Below are positions 1 to 8,911 of a stretch of DNA of 64,000 nucleotides, piece by piece. Below the pieces are notes generated by a model, which worked only from the letters and a program-made list of their open reading frames with translations, made no database searches and was not told the origin of the DNA. Each line of letters opens with the position of its first letter. Position 1 is the stretch's first letter. Location: the NCBI RefSeq assembly GCF_000969415.1, contig NZ_JZEX01000087.1, forward strand, positions 45,544 to 109,543. Reading direction: 5' to 3'. The DNA is from Devosia geojensis. GTDB lineage: Bacteria; Pseudomonadota; Alphaproteobacteria; Rhizobiales; Devosiaceae. The position numbers and the translations under genes are program-made.

Positions 1-1
1 C

Positions 2-1051
2 GCCGGCACGCTCGACCTGATGCTCTCGGACGCGGTCGTGCCGGTCCAGGAGATCCTGCCCGAGGTCGATTGGGACAACTACATCGCCGGCGCGCGCGCC
101 TATTACGAGACGTCCGACGGGCGCCTGTTCTCCCAGCCCTACAACTCCTCGACGCTCCTCTTCTACACCAATAAGACCCAGCTCGAGGAAGCCGGCATCA
201 CCCAAACGCCGCAGACCTGGGAAGAGATCATCGCGGCCGCCCGCACGCTCAAGGACGCCGGCCACGCTTGTCCGTTTGTCACCGATGGGGACACCTGGCG
301 CGTGCTAGAGCAGTTCTCGGCCCGCCACGGCCTGCCGATCGCCAGCAACCACAACGGCTATGACGGTCTCGACGCCGAGTACCTTTTCAACACCACCTTT
401 GCTGCCGAGCACCTCGCCAATCTGGTCGAGTGGCGTGAAGAGGGGCTCGTCAAGCTCAATGCCGATACGCAGGCCGGCAACTACACGGCCGCCTTCAATG
501 CCGGTGAATGCGCGATGATGGAAGGCTCGTCCGGCTCCTATGCCGCCTCGTCGGAAGCCTTCGGCGACGAGTACGAGCTCACCGTCGGCATGGCGCCCAT
601 GTACGAAGCCTATGAGCGCCACAATACCCTGGTCGGCGGCGCCTCCATCTACGTGATGAAGGGGCACGGCGAGGCCGAGGTCGAAGCCGCCAAGGCGTTC
701 CTCGATTTCCTGCGCCAGCCCGAGCAGCAGATGTTCTTCACCGCCGCTACCGGCTACGTCCCCGTGACCAACGACGTGCTCGGCGCCATCGAGGCGAGCG
801 GGGAAGCCGACGCACCCAAATATGCAACGGCCGCCATCGGCATCGAGTCGATGAACCAACCGCGCACCGACGACAGCCGCGGCATCCGCCTCGGTTTCTA
901 CGTCCAGTTCCGCGAAGTCTTCATGGAGGAAACGCAGAAGGCGTTCAACGGCGAGCAGACCATGCAGGTCGCGCTCGACAACGCCAAGTCCCGTGGCGAT
1001 GAACTGCTGCGCCGTTTCGAGCAGACCTACCAGGGCGTGACGCTTCCCTGA
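2..1051 (+). CDS. ugpB: sn-glycerol-3-phosphate / glycerophosphodiester ABC transporter binding protein (5' truncated)
   Basis: This is the C-terminal 349 residues of a family 1 extracellular solute-binding protein. The reading frame is open to the window edge, so the start codon and signal peptide lie upstream. The C-terminal half reads like UgpB: an LVGGAS segment near visible residue 210, TGYVPVT near 255, then a helix leading to an RRFE-type end. UgpB proteins deliver glycerol-3-phosphate or glycerophosphodiesters in the periplasm to the UgpAE permease. The gene is first in a six-gene + strand operon with ugpA, ugpE, ugpC, a glycerophosphodiesterase and an inositol-phosphatase-like gene, which supports a phosphodiester substrate. 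A perfect palindrome follows the stop codon and could protect this message. The family is clear; the ligand is inferred. Confidence 0.85.
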   Translation, partial: AGTLDLMLSDAVVPVQEILPEVDWDNYIAGARAYYETSDGRLFSQPYNSSTLLFYTNKTQLEEAGITQTPQTWEEIIAAARTLKDAGHACPFVTDGDTWRVLEQFSARHGLPIASNHNGYDGLDAEYLFNTTFAAEHLANLVEWREEGLVKLNADTQAGNYTAAFNAGECAMMEGSSGSYAASSEAFGDEYELTVGMAPMYEAYERHNTLVGGASIYVMKGHGEAEVEAAKAFLDFLRQPEQQMFFTAATGYVPVTNDVLGAIEASGEADAPKYATAAIGIESMNQPRTDDSRGIRLGFYVQFREVFMEETQKAFNGEQTMQVALDNAKSRGDELLRRFEQTYQGVTLP

Positions 1052-1063
1052 TCCTTGCCCTCC

Positions 1064-1091
1064 GGCACGGGGCGATCGATCGCCCCGTGCC
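1064..1091 (+). other. intercistronic perfect palindrome after ugpB
   Basis: A perfect 28-bp palindrome (half-site GGCACGGGGCGATC) fills the gap between ugpB and ugpA. There is no T-run, so a full terminator is unlikely. In importer operons such hairpins usually stabilise the upstream message and raise binding-protein levels relative to permease; that role is inferred here. It also covers a possible GTG start for ugpA at 1087, which favours the ATG at 1114. Confidence 0.75.
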
Positions 1092-1113
1092 TTCGCCCGA
1101 CGGGAAGTTCGTC

Positions 1114-2007
1114 ATGTCCGCTGCTTCGCAAGCCCTGTTCGCCAATCGCTGGCTGCCGGTCCTCCTGGTCACGCCGCTGGCGCTCTTGATCGTCGTCTTC
1201 TTCTACGTCCCGATCATCCAGGCGTTCTACTGGTCGTTCTTCCTCGAGCGCCCGTTCGGCGGCGGCTCGATCTTCGTCGGCTGGGCCAATTTCGCCCGCG
1301 TGCTCGCCGACCCGCAGTTCTGGCAGGCCGGACGCCGCACCCTCCTCTTCATGGTCGTCGGCTCTTCGCTTGCCGTCCTCATCCCGCTGATCCTCGCGGT
1401 CGCCGCCGACCGCGCCATCGCGCTTTCGCAGCCGGCGCGCAACGTCCTGGTGTGGCCCAAGGGCGTCGCCGGCGCCTCCATCGGCGTGGTCTTCGCCTTC
1501 ATCTTCAATCCGTTCGTCGGCATCCTTGCGCCGCTGAATCACTGGTTTCCCGGCATCTGGAACCCGGGCATCGACGGCACCGACGCCTTCATTACCCTCA
1601 TCGCCGCCCATGTCTGGGGCGGTATTCCGTTCAATTTCGTCATCCTGCTGGCCGGCTTGCAGTCGATCCCCCGCACTATGCACCAGGCGGCGGCCATGGA
1701 TGGGGCAGGACCTTGGCGGCGTATCTTCGACGTGCAGCTGCCGCTCATCATGCCGCAGATCTTTTTGACGCTGGTGCTCGAGTTCACCGAGAGCGTCACC
1801 TCCGCCTTCGCCCTCGTCGATACCATGACGCAGGGCGGTCCCGGCGGCGCGACGATGCTCCTCGTCTACAAGATCTACACCGACGGCTTTGCCGGCTACG
1901 ACCTCTCGGGCGCCGCGACGCAAACCGCGATCCTGATGGTCTTCGTCATCCTCCTCACCAGCGCCCAGTTCGCCTTCCTCGGCCGGCGCATCTCCTACGA
2001 GCGCTGA
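1114..2007 (+). CDS. ugpA: ABC transporter permease, UgpA type
   Basis: A CUT1-family inner-membrane permease of 297 residues with about six hydrophobic segments. The EAA-type cytoplasmic loop that docks on the ATPase carries MDGAG near residue 195. The N-terminus holds one membrane helix followed by a periplasmic stretch, as in UgpA/MalF. I chose ATG 1114 because a GTG at 1087 lies inside the intercistronic palindrome; a weak GACGGGA precedes 1114. The stop is 2 bp before the ugpE start, so the two permeases are probably translationally coupled. Together with UgpE it should form the channel for the substrate delivered by the upstream binding protein. Confidence 0.88.
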   Translation: MSAASQALFANRWLPVLLVTPLALLIVVFFYVPIIQAFYWSFFLERPFGGGSIFVGWANFARVLADPQFWQAGRRTLLFMVVGSSLAVLIPLILAVAADRAIALSQPARNVLVWPKGVAGASIGVVFAFIFNPFVGILAPLNHWFPGIWNPGIDGTDAFITLIAAHVWGGIPFNFVILLAGLQSIPRTMHQAAAMDGAGPWRRIFDVQLPLIMPQIFLTLVLEFTESVTSAFALVDTMTQGGPGGATMLLVYKIYTDGFAGYDLSGAATQTAILMVFVILLTSAQFAFLGRRISYER

Positions 2008-2009
2008 CC

Positions 2010-2927
2010 ATGGTCGAGAACGCCCACTCCCTCAACATCGCGGCGAGCCTCGTGCTGCTCCTTGGCATCACCTACATCCTCGGGCCGCTCTACCTCACCT
2101 TCGCCACTGCCTCGCAGTCCTACGAGTACCTGCTGCGCAGTGGCCTCGCCTGGATTCCGGGCGACCAGCTGTTCAACAACATCGCCCGCATCTTCACCGA
2201 GACGCGCATCCCGCTGCAGATGCTCAATTCCCTGCTGGTCGCGCTTTCGCAGGCGGTCGCCACCTGCGCGCTCTCGTTCCTTGCCGCCTATGCCATCGTC
2301 GGCTTCCGGGCGCGCTGGGCCGGTGTCGTCTTCGCGCTGATCCTCGCGACCATCATGCTGCCGCTCGATATCCGCGTGATCACCACCTACCAGGTTGCGT
2401 CCAACGTGCTCGCGCCGGTCAACTGGCTGCTCGACGCGACCGGCCTCAACGGCGTCATCGGAGAGGTGTTCGGTGCGCCGCTCCACCTCGAGTGGAGCGT
2501 GCTCAACACCCATTTCGGCTTCATCGCGCCGCTCGTCGCCCACGGCACCGGCACCTTCCTCTTCTGCCAGTTCTTCCGCACGCTGCCGGCCGATCTCTTT
2601 AAGGCCGCGCGCATGGATGGCGCCGGCCCGGTCCGGTTCATGTTCGACATCCTGCTGCCGCTGGCGCGCACGCCCTTCGCGGCCCTTTTCGTCCTCACCT
2701 TCCTCAGCGGCTGGACGCAGTATCTCTGGCCGCTCGTTGCCAGCTCAACGCCCGACATGCAGACCGCCGTCGTCGGTCTCGCGCGGCTTTCGCCCGATAC
2801 CGACGGGGCGGTGCCCGACTTTCCGCTGATCATGGCCGGCGCCCTGATCGTCTCGATCATTCCGCTGGCCATGATCGCGCTCCTTCAGCGCTACCTCGTG
2901 CGCGGCCTCGTCCTCTCGGAGAAATAG
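2010..2927 (+). CDS. ugpE: ABC transporter permease, UgpE type
   Basis: Second CUT1 permease, 305 residues, with about six transmembrane segments and an EAA loop carrying MDGAG near residue 202. The ATG lies 2 bp after the ugpA stop. An upstream extension of the same frame is only an overlap with ugpA and was discarded. The large periplasmic stretch after helix 1 and the C-terminal LQRYLVRGL end are typical of the UgpE/MalG side of the heterodimer. Two bases separate it from ugpC. The family is clear; the substrate rests on operon context. Confidence 0.88.
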   Translation: MVENAHSLNIAASLVLLLGITYILGPLYLTFATASQSYEYLLRSGLAWIPGDQLFNNIARIFTETRIPLQMLNSLLVALSQAVATCALSFLAAYAIVGFRARWAGVVFALILATIMLPLDIRVITTYQVASNVLAPVNWLLDATGLNGVIGEVFGAPLHLEWSVLNTHFGFIAPLVAHGTGTFLFCQFFRTLPADLFKAARMDGAGPVRFMFDILLPLARTPFAALFVLTFLSGWTQYLWPLVASSTPDMQTAVVGLARLSPDTDGAVPDFPLIMAGALIVSIIPLAMIALLQRYLVRGLVLSEK

Positions 2928-2929
2928 CG

Positions 2930-4027
2930 ATGAACGCCATCGACACCGCCATCCGCGCGGCCGCTTCCAGCATTGCGCTGAAGGGCGTCACCAAATCCTA
3001 CGATGCGGCGCACCAGGTCATACCGCCCATGGACGCCGAGTTCCGCGCCGGCGAGTTCACGGTCGTCCTCGGTCCTTCCGGCTGCGGCAAGTCGACCCTC
3101 CTGCAGATGATCGCGGGCCTCGAGCGTGTCAGCGGCGGCGCCATCGTCATCGGCGGACGCGAGGTGCAGAACCTCGAACCCAAGCACCGCGGCTGCGCCA
3201 TGGTCTTCCAGAACTACGCGCTCTATCCCCATATGAGCGTCTTCGACAACGTGGCCTACAGCCTCAAGGTCGCCGGCATGCCAAAGCCCGAGCGTATCGA
3301 GCGGGTCGAGGCGGTGGCGCGGATGCTCGGCCTTTCCGAGCTGCTGGCGCGCCGGCCGAGCCAGCTCTCGGGCGGACAGCGCCAGCGCGTCGCCATCGGC
3401 CGGGCGATCGTGCGCGAGCCGGGCGTCCTGCTCTTCGACGAGCCGCTCTCCAACCTCGATGCGCAACTGCGCCACGACATGCGCTTGGAGCTTGCCGATC
3501 TCCACCGCCGGATCGGGGCGACCACCGCCTTCGTCACCCACGATCAGGTGGAGGCAATGACGCTGGCCGACCGCATCCTCATCCTCAACAAGGGCCGCAT
3601 CGAGCAGTTCGACACGCCCAAGGCCATCTACCACCGCCCGGCCTCGGTGTTCGTCGCCAAATTCATCGGCTCGCCGCCGATGAACGTGCTGCCGGTCACC
3701 GGCGACGGTTCGGTGCTGCGACTCGCCGACGGACAGGTGGTGGTTGAGGCGCCATTGAACGGCAACTTCGTCCTCGGCATCCGTCCGGAGGATATCGTTT
3801 TCGGTACCGGCGGACCGCTCAAGGCCCGCCTGCGCTATCGCGAGGATCTAGGTTCCCATTCGGTTCTCGCCGCCGACCTTGCCGGCGAAGTCGTCCGCGT
3901 CGCCACCCCCTTCGGCGTCGATATCGCCGAGGCAACCGATCTCTCCCTCTCCTTCCCGCAGGCCCGGCTGCATCTCTTCGATGCCGCGACCGGCCGCGCT
4001 CTCCCCGGCGCCATCGGCGCCCAATGA
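2930..4027 (+). CDS. ugpC: sugar/glycerophosphodiester ABC transporter ATP-binding protein
   Basis: A CUT1 ATPase of 365 residues. Walker [10 protein letters not shown] lies near residue 50, the Q-loop is in [11 protein letters not shown], the signature LSGGQRQRV near 146, Walker B LLFDEP near 168 and the H-loop THDQVEAMT near 203. The C-terminal 120 residues are the TOBE/MalK-type regulatory domain (GSPPMN, GIRPEDI). It powers the UgpAE channel from the cytoplasm. The gene sits 2 bp after ugpE, and its stop codon overlaps the first possible start of the phosphodiesterase gene. Such ATPases can serve several CUT1 permeases, which matters because two other importers in the window lack one. Confidence 0.92.
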   Translation: MNAIDTAIRAAASSIALKGVTKSYDAAHQVIPPMDAEFRAGEFTVVLGPSGCGKSTLLQMIAGLERVSGGAIVIGGREVQNLEPKHRGCAMVFQNYALYPHMSVFDNVAYSLKVAGMPKPERIERVEAVARMLGLSELLARRPSQLSGGQRQRVAIGRAIVREPGVLLFDEPLSNLDAQLRHDMRLELADLHRRIGATTAFVTHDQVEAMTLADRILILNKGRIEQFDTPKAIYHRPASVFVAKFIGSPPMNVLPVTGDGSVLRLADGQVVVEAPLNGNFVLGIRPEDIVFGTGGPLKARLRYREDLGSHSVLAADLAGEVVRVATPFGVDIAEATDLSLSFPQARLHLFDAATGRALPGAIGAQ

Positions 4028-4038
4028 AAGAAAGACCA

Positions 4039-4866
4039 ATGACGTATATCGACTACATTGCCGATCCGGCACGCGCCTGCGCGATCGTTGCCCACCGCGG
4101 GGCCTGGCATGGCGCGCCCGAGAACAGCCTCGCCGCCATCGAGCAGGCCATCGCCATGGGCTGCGACATCGTCGAGCTCGACGTGCGCAAGAGCGCCGAC
4201 GGCGAACTCTTCCTGATGCACGACGATACGCTCCTGCGCATGGCCGGTATCGACCGCGAAGCCGAAAGCCTGACCATGGCGGAGCTGCGCCAGATCGCGC
4301 TGCGCCAGGACGATGGCGGCGAGGGCCGCGCCCTGACCGACCAGTACGTCCCGACCTTGAAGGAAGCGCTCGAGCTGATCCGCGGCCGCATCTTCGCCGA
4401 TCTCGACCTCAAGGATCGTGGGCTCTTCCCGGAAGTGGCGGCCTGCGCAAGGGCGATGGATGCCAGCACCGATGTCGATCTCAAGACCAAGGTGATGACG
4501 CGCGACGACGTCGCCTGGGTGCGGGCGCAGAGGATTGACGGCGTCCCCTTCATGAGCATGGCCCGCTTTACTGCCGAAGACACGCATGAGACGCTTGCCG
4601 TCCTTTCCGAGTTGTCACCCTTCATGTGCGAAATCCGCTTCGACAGCCTCGAGACCATCGCTCGCCACCGCAACGCGTTTGCAGAGGCGCGCATGGCGCT
4701 TTGGATCAACACCCTCGACCAGCCCGGCAGCGGCGAGTGGACCGATACGGCGGCCCTTGCCGATCCCGACGCGATATGGGGACGCCTCATCGACGCGGGC
4801 ATCAGCGTCATCCAGACCGACCAGCCGGCGGCGCTCAAGTCCTATATCGAGGCGCGGCGCGCATGA
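4039..4866 (+). CDS. ugpQ: glycerophosphodiester phosphodiesterase
   Basis: A GDPD-family TIM-barrel enzyme of 275 residues that hydrolyses glycerophosphodiesters to glycerol-3-phosphate plus an alcohol. Visible motifs are VAHRGAWHGAPENS near residue 20 (catalytic HRG and the PEN loop), ELDVRKSADG (metal-binding E and D), MHDDTLLR (second catalytic His) and DLDLKD. There is no signal peptide, so it acts in the cytoplasm on imported substrate. The start is ambiguous: ATG 4024 overlaps the ugpC stop (ATGA), but ATG 4039 follows an AAAGAAAGACC stretch resembling the leader of other genes here. The next gene overlaps by 4 bp, so both hydrolases are made together with the importer. Confidence 0.9.
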   Translation: MTYIDYIADPARACAIVAHRGAWHGAPENSLAAIEQAIAMGCDIVELDVRKSADGELFLMHDDTLLRMAGIDREAESLTMAELRQIALRQDDGGEGRALTDQYVPTLKEALELIRGRIFADLDLKDRGLFPEVAACARAMDASTDVDLKTKVMTRDDVAWVRAQRIDGVPFMSMARFTAEDTHETLAVLSELSPFMCEIRFDSLETIARHRNAFAEARMALWINTLDQPGSGEWTDTAALADPDAIWGRLIDAGISVIQTDQPAALKSYIEARRA

Positions 4867-5690
4867 ACGAAGTCTCCGACGATGATCTCACTGCGCTCCT
4901 GCACGAAATGCGCGAGGCGGCGCGCGCCGAGGTCCTGCCGCGGTTCCTGGCGATCACGGCCGACGGCATACGCACCAAGACGGCGCCGGACGATCTGGTG
5001 ACGGACGCCGACATCGGCGCAGAGCGCAGGCTGTCGCAGACCCTGACAAGCCGGTTCCCCGGCGCCTTCGTCCTCGGGGAAGAGGCCGTTTCGAGCGATG
5101 GTTCGTTGCTCGACCGGTTGGCCGAAGCTCCGCTTTCGATCATCATCGATTCCGTCGACGGCACCTGGAATTTCGCCCATGGCGCGCCAATCTTCGGCAT
5201 GATCGTCGCCATCGTTTCGGCCGGCCGCACCATCGCCGGGGCCATCCATTATCCCGTGACCGGCGACTTCCTGGTCGCCCGGCCGGGGCAGGGGGCCTGG
5301 CACGTTGCCGGCGACGGAACGCGCGTGCGCCTCAAGCTTGCCCCGCCCCGCCCACTCGAGGCGATGCGGGGTTTCGTGTCGCTCCACATGTTTCCCGAGG
5401 GCGAACGCGCCGGGCTCGCCCAACGCGCGCTACGCTTTGCCCGCACCACCTCCTGGGGATGTTCGGCCTTCGAGTACCGGCTGATCGCCACAGGGGCGAT
5501 GGATTTTTCGCTCAACGCCAGCCTCATGCCCTGGGACCACGCCGCGGGCGCTCTCATCTACACGGAAGCGGGCGGCCACGCTGCCCTGCTTTCCGGCGAG
5601 TCTTACGCACCCACCCTCACCGCCGGCCGCCTGCTCCTCGCGCCCGACGCGCACAGCTGGGAGCTCGTCGCCGCCGCCTTCACGAGGTGA
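4863..5690 (+). CDS. inositol monophosphatase family protein
   Basis: A Mg-dependent phosphatase of the IMPase fold, 275 residues. Motifs in order are LVTDADIGAE (residues 45-54), LGEEAVS with the metal-binding Glu pair (71-77), IIDSVDGTWNF (95-104) and the C-terminal PWDHAAGALI. The usual DPIDGT is DSVDGT here: Pro is replaced by Ser, while both Asp residues are kept, so activity should be retained. The ATG overlaps the phosphodiesterase stop (ATGA). Following UgpBAEC and a GDPD enzyme, the simplest role is removing phosphate from a sugar- or inositol-phosphate released from an imported diester. Its 3' end overlaps the convergent double ATPase gene by 11 bp. The exact substrate cannot be read from sequence. 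Confidence 0.85.
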   Translation: MNEVSDDDLTALLHEMREAARAEVLPRFLAITADGIRTKTAPDDLVTDADIGAERRLSQTLTSRFPGAFVLGEEAVSSDGSLLDRLAEAPLSIIIDSVDGTWNFAHGAPIFGMIVAIVSAGRTIAGAIHYPVTGDFLVARPGQGAWHVAGDGTRVRLKLAPPRPLEAMRGFVSLHMFPEGERAGLAQRALRFARTTSWGCSAFEYRLIATGAMDFSLNASLMPWDHAAGALIYTEAGGHAALLSGESYAPTLTAGRLLLAPDAHSWELVAAAFTR

Positions 5691-7767
5691 GCGCCAGCTC
5701 CGGCTTGCCGACATTGGTGGTAAGGCTCAGTTCATCCGCGCGCAGGCACGCATGGCGGTGGTCAGCAGTCCCGACGAGCTGCGGCTCCGCCTCATGGCAT
5801 GAAGGCCGGGCGTAAGGGCAGCGGCCGGCGAAACTGCAGCCGCGCAGCTTGCCGGCGCCCGGCACGTGTCCGGGCAGCCGCACTCGCTCGCCCCTCTTCA
5901 GCCCCCGCCCCGGGATCGCCGCCAGCAGCGCTTCGGTATAGGGATGGCGCGGATTGCGGAAGATCGCCTCGGTCGCCCCGATCTCGACGATCCGGCCCGC
6001 ATACATCACCGCCACCCGGTCGCTGATGTTGGCGATGACCCCGAGGTCGTGGCTGACGAAGAGGTAGGTCAGACCGATCTCCGCCTGCAACTCGCGCATC
6101 ATGTTGATGATCTGCGTCTGCACCGAGACGTCGAGCGCCGAGACCGCCTCGTCGGCGATGACGAGCTTCGGGTCTGAGGCCAGCGCTCGCGCGATGGCGA
6201 TGCGCTGGCGCTGCCCGCCCGAGAACGCGTGCGGATAGCGCCGCGCGTAGTCGGTACTTAATCCCACACGCTCGAGCAGGCAGTGCACCTTGGCGTCGAT
6301 CTCGCCCGCGCTCTTGCCCCCATTGACTTGCAGCACCTCACCGATGATGTCGCGCACTCTGAGCCGCGGGTTGAGCGAAGCCGTCGGGTCCTGGAAGACC
6401 ATGCGGATATCGGTGCGCAGCCGCCGGGCTGTCGCGCCCCGCGCCGTCGTCAGCTCCGTCTCCGGCCCGTCGGCCGGGCTGAAGCGGATCGAGCCGGCAT
6501 CGGCCCGGTGCAGCCCGACGATGGTCTGCCCCAGCGTCGATTTCCCGCACCCGCTCTCGCCGACGAGCCCCAGCGTCTCGCCCGGCCGGATGTCGAACGA
6601 GAGCCCGTCGACCGCCCGCACCTCGCCGACTTTGCGCTGCAGGAACCCGGCCCGGATGGGGAAGGCTTTTTTCACCTCGCGCACGCTGATGAGCGGCTTG
6701 CCCTGCGCTTCCCGCGCTATCCGGCTCGCCGCCACCGGCTGCGCGGGAACGCTCTGCCGCCCGAACCGCGCGGCCTCCGCGCCATAGGCATGGCACGCCG
6801 CCACCTGCCCGCCGCCGACCGCGATGTCCGCGACCGGCGCCGTATCGCAGAGCCCCGGCACCGCCCATTCGCAGCGCGGGTGGAAGGGGCAGCCCTTGGG
6901 CCGCTGTGCCGGCGGCGGCACCATGCCGGGAATGGCCTTGAGCGGCGCCTTGAAGTCCCCGTCGAGCCGCGGCATCGAAGCGAGGAGCCCGCGCGTATAC
7001 GGGTGCTTTGGATGCTCCAGCACCTCGCGCACGCTCCCCCGCTCGACGATCCTGCCGAGATACATCACTGCCACCTCGTCGGCGATCTCTTCCACGACGC
7101 CAAGGTCGTGGGTGATGAACAGCACCGCCATACCGCTCTCGCGCTGCAGGCGTTTGAGGAGATCGAGGATGATCGCCTGCGTGGTGACGTCGAGCGCCGT
7201 CGTCGGCTCGTCGGCGATCAAGAGCCGAGGCCGGTTGACGAGCGCCATGGCGATCATGGCGCGCTGCCGCTGCCCGCCGGAAAGCTCGAACGTATAGCTG
7301 TCGAACCGCCGTGCCGGCTCGGGCATGCCGACCTCTTCCAGCATGGCGATGGCCGCCGCCTTCGCCTGCGCCTTGCTCACCCGCCGGTGCAGCCGCAGCG
7401 CCTCGCTGATCTGGTTGCCGATGGTATAGAGCGGCGAGAGGAAGCTCATCGGCTCCTGGTGGATCATCGCCACCTCCGCCCCGCGCACCGCGCGCATGGT
7501 GCGGCTTGCCGGCGCCGTCGCCGCGATGTCGAGCACACTTCCATCCGCGCGCTTGAGCGCAATCGAGCCGCCCGAGGTCCGTCCCGGATGGTCGATGACC
7601 TGCAGGATCGACTTGGCCGTCACGGACTTCCCGCAGCCGCTTTCGCCCACGAGACAGAGCGTTTTGCCGGCCGGAATGTCGAGGTCGAGCCCGTTGACCA
7701 CCTCGACGCCGGGGGCGAACGAGATGCGCAGGTCCCTGATGCTGACGAGGGTGTCGCTGTTCTGCAT
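5680..7767 (-). CDS. Opp/Dpp-type ABC transporter, fused double ATP-binding protein
   Basis: A 695-residue fusion of two complete ABC ATPase domains (OppD-like then OppF-like). The first has Walker A VGESGCGKS at residues 40-48, [12 protein letters not shown] and Walker B LLIADEPT. The second repeats VGESGCGKST, FSGGQRQRIAIA and LVIADEAVS. Each half ends in the Cys-containing oligopeptide-transporter C-terminal region (CPFHPRC, CSFAGRCPYARPSC) thought to bind an Fe-S cluster. I chose the ATG at 7767 because it falls 4 bp after the stop of the preceding permease; an ATG at 7797 would overlap it. It is last in a four-gene - strand operon with two permeases and a long binding protein. It drives import of a peptide, oligosaccharide or opine-like compound. 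Confidence 0.9.
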   Translation of the reverse strand: MQNSDTLVSIRDLRISFAPGVEVVNGLDLDIPAGKTLCLVGESGCGKSVTAKSILQVIDHPGRTSGGSIALKRADGSVLDIAATAPASRTMRAVRGAEVAMIHQEPMSFLSPLYTIGNQISEALRLHRRVSKAQAKAAAIAMLEEVGMPEPARRFDSYTFELSGGQRQRAMIAMALVNRPRLLIADEPTTALDVTTQAIILDLLKRLQRESGMAVLFITHDLGVVEEIADEVAVMYLGRIVERGSVREVLEHPKHPYTRGLLASMPRLDGDFKAPLKAIPGMVPPPAQRPKGCPFHPRCEWAVPGLCDTAPVADIAVGGGQVAACHAYGAEAARFGRQSVPAQPVAASRIAREAQGKPLISVREVKKAFPIRAGFLQRKVGEVRAVDGLSFDIRPGETLGLVGESGCGKSTLGQTIVGLHRADAGSIRFSPADGPETELTTARGATARRLRTDIRMVFQDPTASLNPRLRVRDIIGEVLQVNGGKSAGEIDAKVHCLLERVGLSTDYARRYPHAFSGGQRQRIAIARALASDPKLVIADEAVSALDVSVQTQIINMMRELQAEIGLTYLFVSHDLGVIANISDRVAVMYAGRIVEIGATEAIFRNPRHPYTEALLAAIPGRGLKRGERVRLPGHVPGAGKLRGCSFAGRCPYARPSCHEAEPQLVGTADHRHACLRADELSLTTNVGKPELALTS

Positions 7768-7771
7768 GGGC

Positions 7772-8908
7772 CTAGTCCGAATAGGGATCGGCTGCATCGC
7801 GCAGCCCGTCGCCGAGGAAGTTGAGCGCCAGCACCGCGATGATCACCGCTCCGCCCGGCAGCAGCAGCCACGGCGCCGAGGCGATGGTGCGCACGTTCTG
7901 CGCCTCCTGCAGCAGCACGCCCCAGGAAACGATGGGCGTGCGCAGCCCGATACCGAGATAGCTCAGCGCCGTTTCCGCCAGGATCATGCCGGGGATCGCC
8001 AGCGACACCACCGCGATGATGTGGCTCAAAAAGCTCGGCAGCATGTGCCGGAAGATGATGCGCACCGGCCCGCACCCGTCGAGCCGCGCGGCCTTCACGA
8101 AATCCTCGCTGCGCATGGCGAGGAACCGCCCGCGCACCACGCGCGCCAGGCTCGTCCAGCCGAGCACCGAGAGGATGATGGTGATGAGGAAATAGACCTG
8201 CAGCGGCGGCACCGATTGCGGGATGGCGGCGGCAAGCCCGATCCACAACGGGATTGACGGCACCGACTGCACGAATTCGATGAGCCGCTGGATGAGGTTG
8301 TCGGTGACGCCGCCGACGAGCCCGGAGACGCCGCCGATGAGGATGCCGAGCACCAGGCTCAGCGCCACGCCGACGAGCCCGATGGTCATCGAGATGCGCG
8401 CCCCGTAGATGGTGCGGCTCAATATGTCGCGCCCCAGCCGGTCGGCGCCGGCGATGTAGAACGGCTGCCCCACCTCGACCGGCCCGAAGAGGTGCCGGTT
8501 GGTGGGGATGAAGCCGAGGAGCCGGTAGGGCTCGCCCTCGACGAAGAGGCCAACATTGATCGGCGTTTCCGGGTCGGTCGCGAAGAGCCGCCGGCCGGAA
8601 TTGTAGTCGATCTCGGTGGTGTAGGCGTAGACGTGCGGGCCGAACCGCCAGCCCTCGCCGTCGTCGCGCCCCCAGTGCAGCGCCTGCGGCGGCGCATAGC
8701 TGTAGGCGGGGTTGTAGGCCTCGAGCGTCACCGGCGCCAGGAACTCCGGGATCGCCGCGACGAGATAGGCGAGGATGACGACGATGCCTCCGGCAACGCC
8801 GAGCCTGTGCCGGCGGAACTTCTGCCAGACCAGCGTCCAGTGCCCGTCATACCCGCGCCCCTTCTGCGGCTTGGCGGCAATTTCGGTCGGCTCTGCGATC
8901 GTGCTCAT
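7772..8908 (-). CDS. Opp/Dpp-type ABC transporter permease (DppC/OppC-like)
   Basis: A 378-residue inner-membrane permease. A cytoplasmic N-terminus and one helix (about residues 35-55) are followed by an unusually long periplasmic insertion of roughly 120 residues rich in Tyr, Asp and Gly. The conserved GADRLGRDILSR then opens the transport core. The EAA loop carries KAARLDGCG near residue 273. The long insertion is typical of the branch of this family that imports oligosaccharides rather than short peptides; that reading is an inference. The gene lies 3 bp downstream of the other permease and 4 bp upstream of the ATPase. Confidence 0.88.
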   Translation of the reverse strand: MSTIAEPTEIAAKPQKGRGYDGHWTLVWQKFRRHRLGVAGGIVVILAYLVAAIPEFLAPVTLEAYNPAYSYAPPQALHWGRDDGEGWRFGPHVYAYTTEIDYNSGRRLFATDPETPINVGLFVEGEPYRLLGFIPTNRHLFGPVEVGQPFYIAGADRLGRDILSRTIYGARISMTIGLVGVALSLVLGILIGGVSGLVGGVTDNLIQRLIEFVQSVPSIPLWIGLAAAIPQSVPPLQVYFLITIILSVLGWTSLARVVRGRFLAMRSEDFVKAARLDGCGPVRIIFRHMLPSFLSHIIAVVSLAIPGMILAETALSYLGIGLRTPIVSWGVLLQEAQNVRTIASAPWLLLPGGAVIIAVLALNFLGDGLRDAADPYSD

Positions 8909-8911
8909 CGC

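Noticed and set aside
1087..1113. GTG start for ugpA nine codons upstream of the chosen ATG
   Set aside because: It lies inside the 28-bp palindrome, where a ribosome site would be hidden in the stem.
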